NCBI GenBank assembly: GCA_938049335.1
Contig: CALIYX010000009.1
Span: 149,360-213,359, forward strand
Source of the DNA: an uncultured Clostridia bacterium
GTDB taxonomy: Bacteria; Bacillota; Clostridia; Peptostreptococcales; Anaerovoracaceae
Direction of reading: 5' to 3'
DNA: 64,000 bases
The notes beneath the pieces were generated by a model. It ran no database searches and was not told where the DNA came from. It saw nothing but the letters and a program-made list of their open reading frames with translations. Below are positions 34,907-42,724 of the stretch, piece after piece (position 1 is the first letter of the stretch; every line of letters starts with the position of its first letter). A program made the position numbers and the translations under genes.

Positions 34907-34920
34907 GTTTAGATCTAAAC
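34907..34920. repeat. 14-bp perfect palindrome between flippase and pglE genes
   Basis: GTTTAGATCTAAAC is its own reverse complement and lies in the 85-nt gap just after the flippase stop. It has no T run, so it is not an obvious terminator. It may be a processing hairpin or a chance palindrome. Confidence 0.45.
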
Positions 34921-34925
34921 AAAAT

Positions 34926-36263
34926 CTAACTTCTAAGCTTCTCAATCTCCTTCTTGAGATAGAATGGCTGTATTATGCAGTACGGTACTATTACTAGGAT
35001 ATTTGACAGCACAACTATGATCCAGGCATTTGGATAGAGCATGGTTCCAAAATAGACAACACTATATTTAACAATGACTCCTATGCTGTAGCAAATGCAT
35101 AAAACCATGACCTTACCAAATCCGTAGGCAAAGGTCTCCTGAACTGACTGAAGCATCATGATGCTTCCGTAGACTGCAAAGATAAGCGCATAGCTATAGT
35201 CCACCTGAATTGCATGATCGCCTAGCCATATGTTTACGACAAACTGCATAACTGCAATTATACAAAACTCCCCTATGACTCCAACTATTACTGCAAGATT
35301 AGCTGTCTTGTATATCTTCTTCACCCAAAGGTAGTCTCTCTCTTCCTGAGCCTTTGTAACCGCAGACCATACAGGAGTAAGCGCAAGCGCAAACACAGTG
35401 CCTGCCATTGAGAAAAGCCTATAGTATATCGAGAAGTAAACCTCATACTTAGGTGATGTAAACTTTGTCACTAGATAGTCATCTGTTAGCAAGATCAAAA
35501 GGTGGAGTATCTGAGTCCACAGAAACAAAATTCCTATGTTTATAGTCTTTGTTGCTGCTTCCTTCTCAAAGTATTTAAGACTAACGCCACAACCCTTGAG
35601 CTGCTCATCTCTAAATGCAACTAGCGTCACAGCTATGTATAGGATATTTGAGCTAACTACAAATACAATCGCAAGCCTTATAAGGTTATCGCTTATCGAT
35701 GAAGAAGGTAATAGTAGTACCGCTAAAAACTGAAATAAGGATGTCAAAAAGGCTATCATATTGTTCACTGCAGACTTCTGCAGTGCATATAGAATATAGA
35801 TTACGATTTTAAAAACAAACTGTAATATTATTCCTACATAGATGATTTTTACCGTAGTTGCTAGAGTTGCCTTATCTACGACCGATTCTGATATATTGAA
35901 AAAAATATTCCAATCAACATAACCTAGAGCTATCGTGCCGATTCCAAGTAGAACCAGAGCTATGACTGTAATCATTATGTACGCCGACGAGATATATGTC
36001 TTTATCCTCTGTTTATCTCCCCTTACGAATTCTCTTGTCAGGCAATTTCTGAGTCCGTTACCTATTCCAATATCGAACATGAATATCCAGTTTGAGGTCG
36101 ATAGAATCGTAAACCAAACTCCTAATACTAGCTTATTCTCAAAAAATCCCATATAAATAGGCAGAGAAAAGAAAGATAACAACATACCGAGGCCTTTAAA
36201 CATAAAAGCTCCGGAAATGTTCTTGAATAAAGCTCTATCGCTACTACTCTTTAATATCTTCAA
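34926..36263 (-). CDS. Second polysaccharide flippase, Wzx-like
   Basis: A 445-residue polytopic protein with about 12 hydrophobic segments and a short cytosolic start (F-K-N-I-S-G-A-F-M-F-K-G-L-G-M-L-L), typical of lipopolysaccharide-type Wzx flippases. It differs in length and sequence from the flippase at 19.0 kb. Either two different lipid-linked glycans are exported, or one flippase is redundant. Ends T-rich with a basic C-terminus. Confidence 0.84.
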   Translation of the reverse strand: MKILKSSSDRALFKNISGAFMFKGLGMLLSFFSLPIYMGFFENKLVLGVWFTILSTSNWIFMFDIGIGNGLRNCLTREFVRGDKQRIKTYISSAYIMITVIALVLLGIGTIALGYVDWNIFFNISESVVDKATLATTVKIIYVGIILQFVFKIVIYILYALQKSAVNNMIAFLTSLFQFLAVLLLPSSSISDNLIRLAIVFVVSSNILYIAVTLVAFRDEQLKGCGVSLKYFEKEAATKTINIGILFLWTQILHLLILLTDDYLVTKFTSPKYEVYFSIYYRLFSMAGTVFALALTPVWSAVTKAQEERDYLWVKKIYKTANLAVIVGVIGEFCIIAVMQFVVNIWLGDHAIQVDYSYALIFAVYGSIMMLQSVQETFAYGFGKVMVLCICYSIGVIVKYSVVYFGTMLYPNAWIIVVLSNILVIVPYCIIQPFYLKKEIEKLRS

Positions 36264-36286
36264 AATTAATTCTCCACCCTATTTTT

Positions 36287-37417
36287 CTAAATTATGCTAG
36301 AATAAGCCTCACTTATCTGCTCGGATATAGTCTTAGCACTAAACCTCTCTGATATATCCTTAGATATCTTCTCATGGTTGTATCCCTTTGCGTTTTCGTG
36401 CATAAACCTCATAGCTTCCACGAGTTCATTTAGGCTATCCCGCTCTATCAAAAGGCCGTTTTCCTCACTGACAAAATCCTCTGGCCCACCACACCTAGTT
36501 GCTATAACCGGAAGTCCTGAGGCAATTGCCTCTATGTATGCAAGTCCAAAGGTTTCACTCTTTGATGTGAGAACAAAGCAATCTGCCAAGGAAAGCTCCT
36601 CACAGATTTTCTTTCTATCAATTTTACCTAGCATTCGCACATGACTTGATATGCCATACTTTCCTATTTTCTCTTCTATAAAAGCTCGCTCCTCACCATC
36701 ACCAGCGATGGTCATGCTTAGATTTTTTCCTTCTTTGATTAGCTCAGCCACAGCGTCGATAACAAGGTCTATTCTTTTGTTAGGCGTTAAATTTGCCACA
36801 GTAATAAAGCTGAAAGGCTTGCTCTCGCAGCCCATAGCATCCTCTGCCCTAACCTTAAAAATATCTGTATCCACTATATTACTTATGCATATAGGCTTAA
36901 CCCCAAAGAGCTTCTCCATCCTCTGGCAAAGCGCTTTACTAACCGCAATTACAAGGTCTGCCTTCGCGTACATGCTACCATATTTTTGAATTTGAGCGCT
37001 TGTGAGTTCTGTATTTATGAACGAAGAATGCTCAGTTATAACCTGTTTATATCTTCCATCCAGCGCCTTTTGTGTCATATAGCTTATATCAAAAAAATGC
37101 GAGTGAACTATGTCAGGCTCGCCATGCTTTGATATAGCATGCTTTAGAAGTTTCTTGAGACCGAGAGTTCCAATACTTATCAAAACAGGCTTAGGGACTG
37201 CACCTACAGGCACATTCATCTCCTCAACCTTGATTCCATCTCGCTCATAGCTTACGAGTCCCCAGCTTCGCTTGCGACGAAAAGATCTTAAGTCAAGGGA
37301 TAGCACCAAAACATCATGCCCCGCCTCCGCCAGCGCCTTGGCTTGATCGTGTTCAAAAATTCCCAGAGTTTGGTTGTTTTCGCTAGGTACACCCCTTGAT
37401 ACAATAAAAATCTTCAT
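36287..37417 (-). CDS. Glycosyltransferase family 4
   Basis: A 376-residue GT-B enzyme with classic GT4 features: an N-terminal G-I-F-E-H-D-Q-A-K-A-L acceptor region, F-I-T-V-A-N-L-T-P-N-K-R near residue 205 opening the donor domain, and E-T-F-G-L-A-Y-I-E-A-I-A-S-G-L-P-V as the E-x7-E motif. It is probably the first or second transferase acting after PglC. The sugar specificity cannot be read from sequence. Confidence 0.88.
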   Translation of the reverse strand: MKIFIVSRGVPSENNQTLGIFEHDQAKALAEAGHDVLVLSLDLRSFRRKRSWGLVSYERDGIKVEEMNVPVGAVPKPVLISIGTLGLKKLLKHAISKHGEPDIVHSHFFDISYMTQKALDGRYKQVITEHSSFINTELTSAQIQKYGSMYAKADLVIAVSKALCQRMEKLFGVKPICISNIVDTDIFKVRAEDAMGCESKPFSFITVANLTPNKRIDLVIDAVAELIKEGKNLSMTIAGDGEERAFIEEKIGKYGISSHVRMLGKIDRKKICEELSLADCFVLTSKSETFGLAYIEAIASGLPVIATRCGGPEDFVSEENGLLIERDSLNELVEAMRFMHENAKGYNHEKISKDISERFSAKTISEQISEAYSSII

Positions 37418-37438
37418 CTCTTGCTCTCTTTGCTAAGA

Positions 37439-39277
37439 CTAATTTCTCTTATTTTCGGTAATTCTATAGGTCTTGCAAACTCCCTCGACCATGCCCTTGA
37501 TGTTTCCGTCATTCTTCTCAGATTCTCGAATAAGCGCATCTAGGCTTGTCAAAAATTCTTCGTCATCCATCTTGATAGGCTGACCAACAAATATCATATT
37601 GTTTTCGGTCTTGTTAAGCCCCTCTTCATCCATCAAAACTTCCTCATAAAGCTTCTCTCCAGGTCTCAACCCCACAACCTCTATCTCAATGTCCTCATGA
37701 GGTCTAAAGCCCTTCATCTTGATAAGATTCTCCGCAAGTTCATATATCTTTACCGGCTCACCCATGTCAAGAACAAAGATTTCTCCACCCTCTGCAAATA
37801 AGCTTGCCTGAAGTACTAGAGAAACTGCCTCAGGTATGGTCATAAAGAATCTTCTAATGTCCTTATGTGTAACTGTAACTGGGCCACCTTCTTCAATCTG
37901 CTTGAGAAATAGCGGAATAACTGACCCGTTGCTTCCGAGCACATTTCCAAATCTGACAGCCGAGTATCTCGTATGCTCAGATTTACGTGCATAAACCTGA
38001 ACTATCATCTCACATATTCTCTTGGATGCCCCCATGACATTCGTAGGTCTTACTGCCTTATCGGTCGAAATCAAAGTGAAATTATCAACAAGATATTTAT
38101 CGGCAAGCTTAACCACATTGAGTGTTCCTAGGCAATTATTCTTGATTGCCTCATTAGGAGAATCCTCCATCAAAGGAACATGCTTATGTGCTGCAGCATG
38201 ATAAACGATCTGAGGTCTATACTCATAAAACAGTGCGTCCAGTCTATCGTAGTCTCTAATAGATCCTATCAAAGTTATAATCTCTGCATATGGGAAATGT
38301 CTCTCAAGCTCCATCTGAATCTCATAGGCGTTGTTTTCGTAAATGTCAAAGATGATAAGTCTCTTAGGCTCATATCTTATAACCTGTCTACAAAGCTCAG
38401 ACCCAATTGAACCACCGCCTCCAGTTATGAGCACGGTCTTATCTTTGATAAAATTATTGATGCCCGTAGCATCTACCTCTATCGCATCTCTTCCGAGCAG
38501 GTCCTCGTAGCTTATCGCTCTAAGCTCTCTAACAATCGAAGAAGAAAGGCTCTTAGCAACCGATGGAAGAATCTTGACAGGAAGCTTGGTTTCCTGGCAA
38601 ATAGCGATTATCTTCTTGATATCTTCTGATGCAGCAGATGGCATTGCAATGATAATCTCATTTACATTGTATTTCTTTACAGCACGCTTAACATCATCTC
38701 TAGTTCCTACAATTGGAACGCCCATCAGCATTTTGCCCCTCTTGTTTACATTGTCGTCTACAGCGCAAACAATCTTGGATGTTGATCCTGTCTTGTTGAT
38801 ATCCTTAATCAAAATCGAAGCAGCTGAGCCAGCACCAATTACAAGAATAAATTTGTTTATCTTGCTGTCACCGTAGGTTCCTCTAATACTTCTATATAGC
38901 TGCTTACTGAATCTTAGCACAGCAAACATAAATACGATTGCAATGAAGTGCATAGGGTAGTAGCTTCTCGGCATGTCGTACTGCATGAGCACGTGGAAGG
39001 ATATTATCAAAGCCTCTATAACAAAAGATGCTCTAAATATATCCATTAGTTCCTTCATAGACGCGTAGCTCCAAACTCTGTTATAAAGCCTGAAAGCCAG
39101 CATAATCGCTATAGTAATAGTGATGTAGACAGGAGCAGAACGCAAAACATAGTCTAGGTATTCAGCTGGAAGCTCTCTTATGTCAAATCGCAGCGCTATA
39201 GCAAATAGGGCGCCAAGCTCTACTATGACCGCATCCAAAACCATCAATACTGCAATTCTTAAATTCTTGCTATTCAA
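37439..39277 (-). CDS. pglF: UDP-GlcNAc 4,6-dehydratase (PglF/CapD-like)
   Basis: A 612-residue protein. It has four N-terminal membrane helices (1-115), a Rossmann domain with V-I-G-A-G-S-A, then the SDR catalytic domain with T-G-G-G-G-S-I-G-S-E and S-T-D-K-A-V-R-P-T-N-V-M-G-A-S-K-R. The D-K pair and missing SDR tyrosine are characteristic of PglF/WbpM dehydratases. It makes UDP-2-acetamido-4-keto-2,4,6-trideoxyhexose, the substrate for the pglE product. Full length for the membrane-bound subfamily. Second gene of the operon. Confidence 0.92.
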   Translation of the reverse strand: MNSKNLRIAVLMVLDAVIVELGALFAIALRFDIRELPAEYLDYVLRSAPVYITITIAIMLAFRLYNRVWSYASMKELMDIFRASFVIEALIISFHVLMQYDMPRSYYPMHFIAIVFMFAVLRFSKQLYRSIRGTYGDSKINKFILVIGAGSAASILIKDINKTGSTSKIVCAVDDNVNKRGKMLMGVPIVGTRDDVKRAVKKYNVNEIIIAMPSAASEDIKKIIAICQETKLPVKILPSVAKSLSSSIVRELRAISYEDLLGRDAIEVDATGINNFIKDKTVLITGGGGSIGSELCRQVIRYEPKRLIIFDIYENNAYEIQMELERHFPYAEIITLIGSIRDYDRLDALFYEYRPQIVYHAAAHKHVPLMEDSPNEAIKNNCLGTLNVVKLADKYLVDNFTLISTDKAVRPTNVMGASKRICEMIVQVYARKSEHTRYSAVRFGNVLGSNGSVIPLFLKQIEEGGPVTVTHKDIRRFFMTIPEAVSLVLQASLFAEGGEIFVLDMGEPVKIYELAENLIKMKGFRPHEDIEIEVVGLRPGEKLYEEVLMDEEGLNKTENNMIFVGQPIKMDDEEFLTSLDALIRESEKNDGNIKGMVEGVCKTYRITENKRN

Positions 39278-39302
39278 AGCTGTTATTCCTCTCTTCGCCT
39301 TA

Positions 39303-40376
39303 CTAGAACTCGCCCTTCATATCTGTTGAAGCAAATTCCTTAAGCGGGAACTTAACTGGGGCCGCAGTCTTCTGGCTCTTGTAGATTGAAAGCACAACCT
39401 CAAGCGCATTTCTTCCTGCAACAGCGTCAACATATGGCTTTCTGTCGTTTTCTATAGCGTCCATCACATCAGCAAATAGGCTTGTGTGACCATTTCCGTA
39501 AACATTGCTTGTCTCTTCCTCAAGGCCTTTGTTTTCCTTATCCTCTTCAGTCTCAACAGCAAAGTCCCAAACATCTATATTGTTCGTTGAAGTTCCGCCA
39601 ATCTTGACAGTTCCGTTCTCTCCGAAGATGTATAGAGTTTCCTCAAGGTTCTTAGGGTAGACATTTGTTGTGCCCTCAATAGTTCCGATTGCGCCATTCT
39701 TGAACTTGATAACAGCCATTCCAACATCCTCAGCCTCAAGGTAGTCGTGGAACTGCTGTCTTGTTGCTCCGTAGATTTCCTCAATCTCATCACCCATCAT
39801 CCATCTGAGAAGATCGATACCGTGGATGCACTGGTTCATCAAAGCACCACCATCCTGTTCCCATGTACCTCTCCATGGAGCCTGCTCATAGTATCCTGCG
39901 TTTCTATTCCATCTAACATGGATTGAACCGTGTGAAAGCTTACCGAATCTGCCTGATTCAACAGCCTTGCGAAGTTTCTGAATCGCAACATTAAATCTGT
40001 TCTGGTGGCATGCGCTAACCTTAACATTCTTCTCCTCTGCAAGATCGATGATCTTATTAGCATCCTCTATGCTCATAGCCATAGGCTTCTCTATTATTAG
40101 GTTTACACCCTTATCTATACAGTGCAGAGCTATCTCAGCATGTATTCCGCTTTCGGTTGCAATACTTACAAGCTCAGGCTGCATCTCCTCAACCATCTTC
40201 TTGTAGTCAGTGTATCTCTTGATAGATTCATCCTTCTCAAGACCATACTTAGCAAGAAGCTCTTCCATCTTCTCCTCAATGACATCGCAAACAGCAACAA
40301 TCTCTAGCTCGTTGTTAATAGCTGCCTTCATGTGGTTAACTGCAATTCTTCCGCATCCTATGAGCGCGTATTTCAT
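39303..40376 (-). CDS. Gfo/Idh/MocA oxidoreductase, first gene of polysaccharide operon
   Basis: A 357-residue NAD-dependent sugar oxidoreductase with G-C-G-R-I-A-V-N-H at the cofactor site, the E-K-P-M-A motif near residue 97 and D-G-G-A-L-M-N-Q-C-I-H-G-I-D, which holds the substrate-site His. It resembles UDP-GlcNAcA 3-dehydrogenases and could be the true WbpB, with the gene at 27.7 kb acting on another sugar, or the reverse. A strong AGGAGG ribosome site and an extended -10 promoter precede it. Confidence 0.82.
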   Translation of the reverse strand: MKYALIGCGRIAVNHMKAAINNELEIVAVCDVIEEKMEELLAKYGLEKDESIKRYTDYKKMVEEMQPELVSIATESGIHAEIALHCIDKGVNLIIEKPMAMSIEDANKIIDLAEEKNVKVSACHQNRFNVAIQKLRKAVESGRFGKLSHGSIHVRWNRNAGYYEQAPWRGTWEQDGGALMNQCIHGIDLLRWMMGDEIEEIYGATRQQFHDYLEAEDVGMAVIKFKNGAIGTIEGTTNVYPKNLEETLYIFGENGTVKIGGTSTNNIDVWDFAVETEEDKENKGLEEETSNVYGNGHTSLFADVMDAIENDRKPYVDAVAGRNALEVVLSIYKSQKTAAPVKFPLKEFASTDMKGEF

Positions 40377-40471
40377 GATAAAATCCTCCTGAAATCATAT
40401 ATAAAATCTTGTAATACAGTTTATTATCCTAGCTTTTGCCCATCAAAATGAGCCCAAAATTAATTCTATCT

Positions 40472-40477
40472 ATTATA
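40472..40477 (-). promoter_or_regulatory. Extended -10 promoter of the polysaccharide operon
   Basis: TGG-TATAAT reads leftwards with the hexamer at 40472-40477. No good -35 is visible. The leader would be about 90 nt. This is the only strong promoter seen upstream of the 27-kb run of co-directional genes. Confidence 0.55.
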
Positions 40478-40559
40478 CCATATATACGCCTCAAATAAAA
40501 GTCCGCAATCCTTAAGAAATACAATACTTATATGACTTTTTTTGTTCAAAATACACAGT

Positions 40560-40603
40560 CTAAAATCAAAAGCCCTCCCTACTGTTCTCACAGTAAAGAG
40601 GGC
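40560..40603 (-). terminator. Terminator after the CWB2 gene
   Basis: Two-part stem GCCCTC/GAGGGC (40572-40577 with 40598-40603), with an inner TACTGT/ACAGTA pairing, followed on the minus strand by TTTTGATTTT. It insulates the polysaccharide operon from the gene upstream. Confidence 0.85.
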
Positions 40604-40649
40604 CTGCAAAATCATCCTATTTTGATATTAAAAATTTACAGATAAAACA

Positions 40650-42281
40650 TTAGTCGCCAATTATGCTTATAGCGGTATCTGTGATCAAACGACTGCCTCC
40701 TAGCACCAGCAAATCCTTTATAGAATTTGCTTTTACATATTCCCTTGCATAGTCAAAGTTGTTCTCGTTTATCAAAATCATAGGTGCACCGCGCCTTTCT
40801 GCAAGAACTCCTCCGCAAAGACCATCAGGGAAATTATCACCATAGCTCAAAACAACACTATTTGGTTTATTGAAGAAGTATTTAGCGATGGCTATAGACG
40901 TCTCATATCTATCAGCTCCAAATACTCTAGTAGTATTTCCCATTGACTTAAGCCAGCCTTCTGTCGCGCTACCTATGGTTCTATATCCACCGATAATTGC
41001 GTATTTTCTACTGTTTATGCCCTTCAAAAAAGCCTTCTGTTCATTGCTCAATGCATCTCCAACTAGAAGAATAGGTCTTCCCGAGGCCGATGCCGAAAGG
41101 CTATCTGCAAAGCCATATCCCGAGCACACAAGTATCTCCTCGTTGTTTACATTAGCCTCCTTGAGTATAGCTAAATTAGTTGCAAAGCGGTCATCTCCAG
41201 AGATTCTTTTAACAGTAAAATTGCCTGATAGTCGAGTTCTCATATACTCTGGAACTACACGTGTCCCGCCTATTAAGTACACCTTGTTAGCCTTGCTTGC
41301 GCTGAGGTTTTGATTGATATAGTCAATCGCCGCCTCCATATTGTGCTCGTTCACAAGTAGAAGCGGAGCATTGTTTATCTTTGCTAAATAAGCGCCAGAA
41401 AGTGCATCGGCATAGTTGTCACCATTAGCCACAACTGCAGCGCTAAACTTGTCAACATTCATACTCGCCTTTAGTTCATTTGCAACCCTAAGAGATGTCT
41501 CATAGCGGTCGCTACCAGCTATTCTCTTGCTCAAAGTTGACTTATTAAAAACAAGAGTAACCGAACGAATCTCAAGATACTGTTTCTTACCCTCAGCCTT
41601 AAAACGTGCATAATCCGCACCCGTCAAAGTGTAAGTAATATCATCGCTTGGGCTGTTGCTGGCCCTTCCTGACTGCACATATTTCACAGTTCTCTTATAT
41701 CTATAGTCAAGGCTTGAAATCTCAATACCGCTATCCGTTCTATACTTCTCCTGATATCCTATTTCACCGCTTCCTGAGCTTCCACCCGCAAACTTCAGCT
41801 TGCCTGATATTCTCAAAAGATCAAGCACGTGAGTCCTCATATCTCCATACGCAAGTTCAACAATAGGATTTCTTGATGAGTTAGCATCACTCATATTTAG
41901 GACTAAGTCAAGCTTATTGCTTGTAATTGGCCTATACTTTGCTTTGACCTTTACATTCCCAGCTGGCATCGTAAAGTCATAGTATTCCTTGCTGTCGTAA
42001 GGGCTACTCAGATAAATTTGGGTATTACCAGAAGTAATCTCCCATCCATCAAAGATTATTCCATCTGGTGCATCACTCGGCAAGAGATAAACTTTGCTAC
42101 CTTCTTTAGCACTCACTATCATATTTCCATTATGAGTGTCCATAGCTATGCCGTTTTCAACAGTTATGTTATAGCTTCTCGCATCATCTGCATATGAGAA
42201 AATACTCTGTGAAAAAACAATTCCGATCATCAAAATAAGAGCCACCGATATGCTAAGCCATTTCTGTTTTCTTCTAACCAT
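40650..42281 (-). CDS. Secreted protein with three CWB2 cell wall-binding domains
   Basis: A 543-residue exported protein with a signal peptide ending near S-Y-A-D-D, a variable N-terminal half (about 30-255), and three tandem CWB2 (PF04122-type) repeats from about residue 258. Each has an R-x-x-G-x-D-R-Y/F-x-T-x-x-x-x-A start and a V-L-x-x-G-x-x-F/Y-A/P-D-x-L core. In Clostridioides difficile three CWB2 units form a pseudo-trimer that binds the anionic polymer PSII. The gene lies just upstream of the polysaccharide locus, which suggests that this polymer is its ligand. The start has an AAAGGAGGTAGC ribosome site. No other enzymatic domain is recognised. Confidence 0.88.
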   Translation of the reverse strand: MVRRKQKWLSISVALILMIGIVFSQSIFSYADDARSYNITVENGIAMDTHNGNMIVSAKEGSKVYLLPSDAPDGIIFDGWEITSGNTQIYLSSPYDSKEYYDFTMPAGNVKVKAKYRPITSNKLDLVLNMSDANSSRNPIVELAYGDMRTHVLDLLRISGKLKFAGGSSGSGEIGYQEKYRTDSGIEISSLDYRYKRTVKYVQSGRASNSPSDDITYTLTGADYARFKAEGKKQYLEIRSVTLVFNKSTLSKRIAGSDRYETSLRVANELKASMNVDKFSAAVVANGDNYADALSGAYLAKINNAPLLLVNEHNMEAAIDYINQNLSASKANKVYLIGGTRVVPEYMRTRLSGNFTVKRISGDDRFATNLAILKEANVNNEEILVCSGYGFADSLSASASGRPILLVGDALSNEQKAFLKGINSRKYAIIGGYRTIGSATEGWLKSMGNTTRVFGADRYETSIAIAKYFFNKPNSVVLSYGDNFPDGLCGGVLAERRGAPMILINENNFDYAREYVKANSIKDLLVLGGSRLITDTAISIIGD

Positions 42282-42317
42282 TGCTACCTCCTTTTCTCCG
42301 CAAATGCGAATTCAAAA

Positions 42318-42356
42318 TAAAAAACGTGGCTAACTCAGCCCCCTGAGAAACCCACC
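42318..42356 (-). terminator. Terminator or attenuator hairpin between tRNA-Leu and the CWB2 gene
   Basis: Nested pairs GTGG/CCAC (42326-42329 with 42352-42355) and CTCAG/CTGAG (42334-42338 with 42343-42347), then GTTTTTT on the minus strand. It ends 36 nt before the CWB2 start, and I see no promoter in between. Confidence 0.7.
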
Positions 42357-42372
42357 TCTTCTATTACAATAT

Positions 42373-42457
42373 TGGTGCGGTCTAAGGGATTTGAACCCCC
42401 ATGAGTTTCCTCACACGGACCTGAACCGTGCGCGTCTGCCAATTCCGCCAAGACCGC
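42373..42457 (-). tRNA. tRNA-Leu (anticodon CAG)
   Basis: An 85-nt class II tRNA including an encoded CCA end. The acceptor stem GCGGTCT pairs with AGACCGC, the anticodon stem CACGG pairs with CCGTG around loop TTCAGGT (anticodon CAG), and there is a long variable arm (TGAGGAAACTCA) and a T-loop TTCAAAT. It decodes CUG. Confidence 0.97.
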
Positions 42458-42483
42458 AAATATTATTTTTATTCACCTATACA

Positions 42484-42512
42484 ATTATACATACCGCTTT
42501 TACGATTTTCAA
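42484..42512 (-). promoter_or_regulatory. tRNA-Leu promoter
   Basis: TTGAAA (42507-42512), 17-nt spacer, TATAAT (42484-42489), reading leftwards into the tRNA. Confidence 0.75.
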
Positions 42513-42643
42513 GTGAAAACAGGAAAGCCTTCGATATTAATCTCTCAAAACCAAATCTATTCCTTAAATTATACAACCCTCAAATGCTCATTTTTAGGTG
42601 TTTTCTCGCTTTGATTTACACATATTATGATATCCTTTGATGC

Positions 42644-42672
42644 TTGCAATTAAATGTGAAGTAAGGTATAGT
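42644..42672 (+). promoter_or_regulatory. Promoter of the glucosaminidase gene
   Basis: TTGCAA (42644-42649), 17-nt spacer, TATAGT (42667-42672). An AGTGA/TCACT inverted repeat overlaps the -10 and start region (42670-42687) and could be an operator. Confidence 0.65.
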
Positions 42673-42724
42673 GAAATTTGAATCACTATTTAGCTAATTG
42701 CAAAATGTGATTATGGAGGAAATA

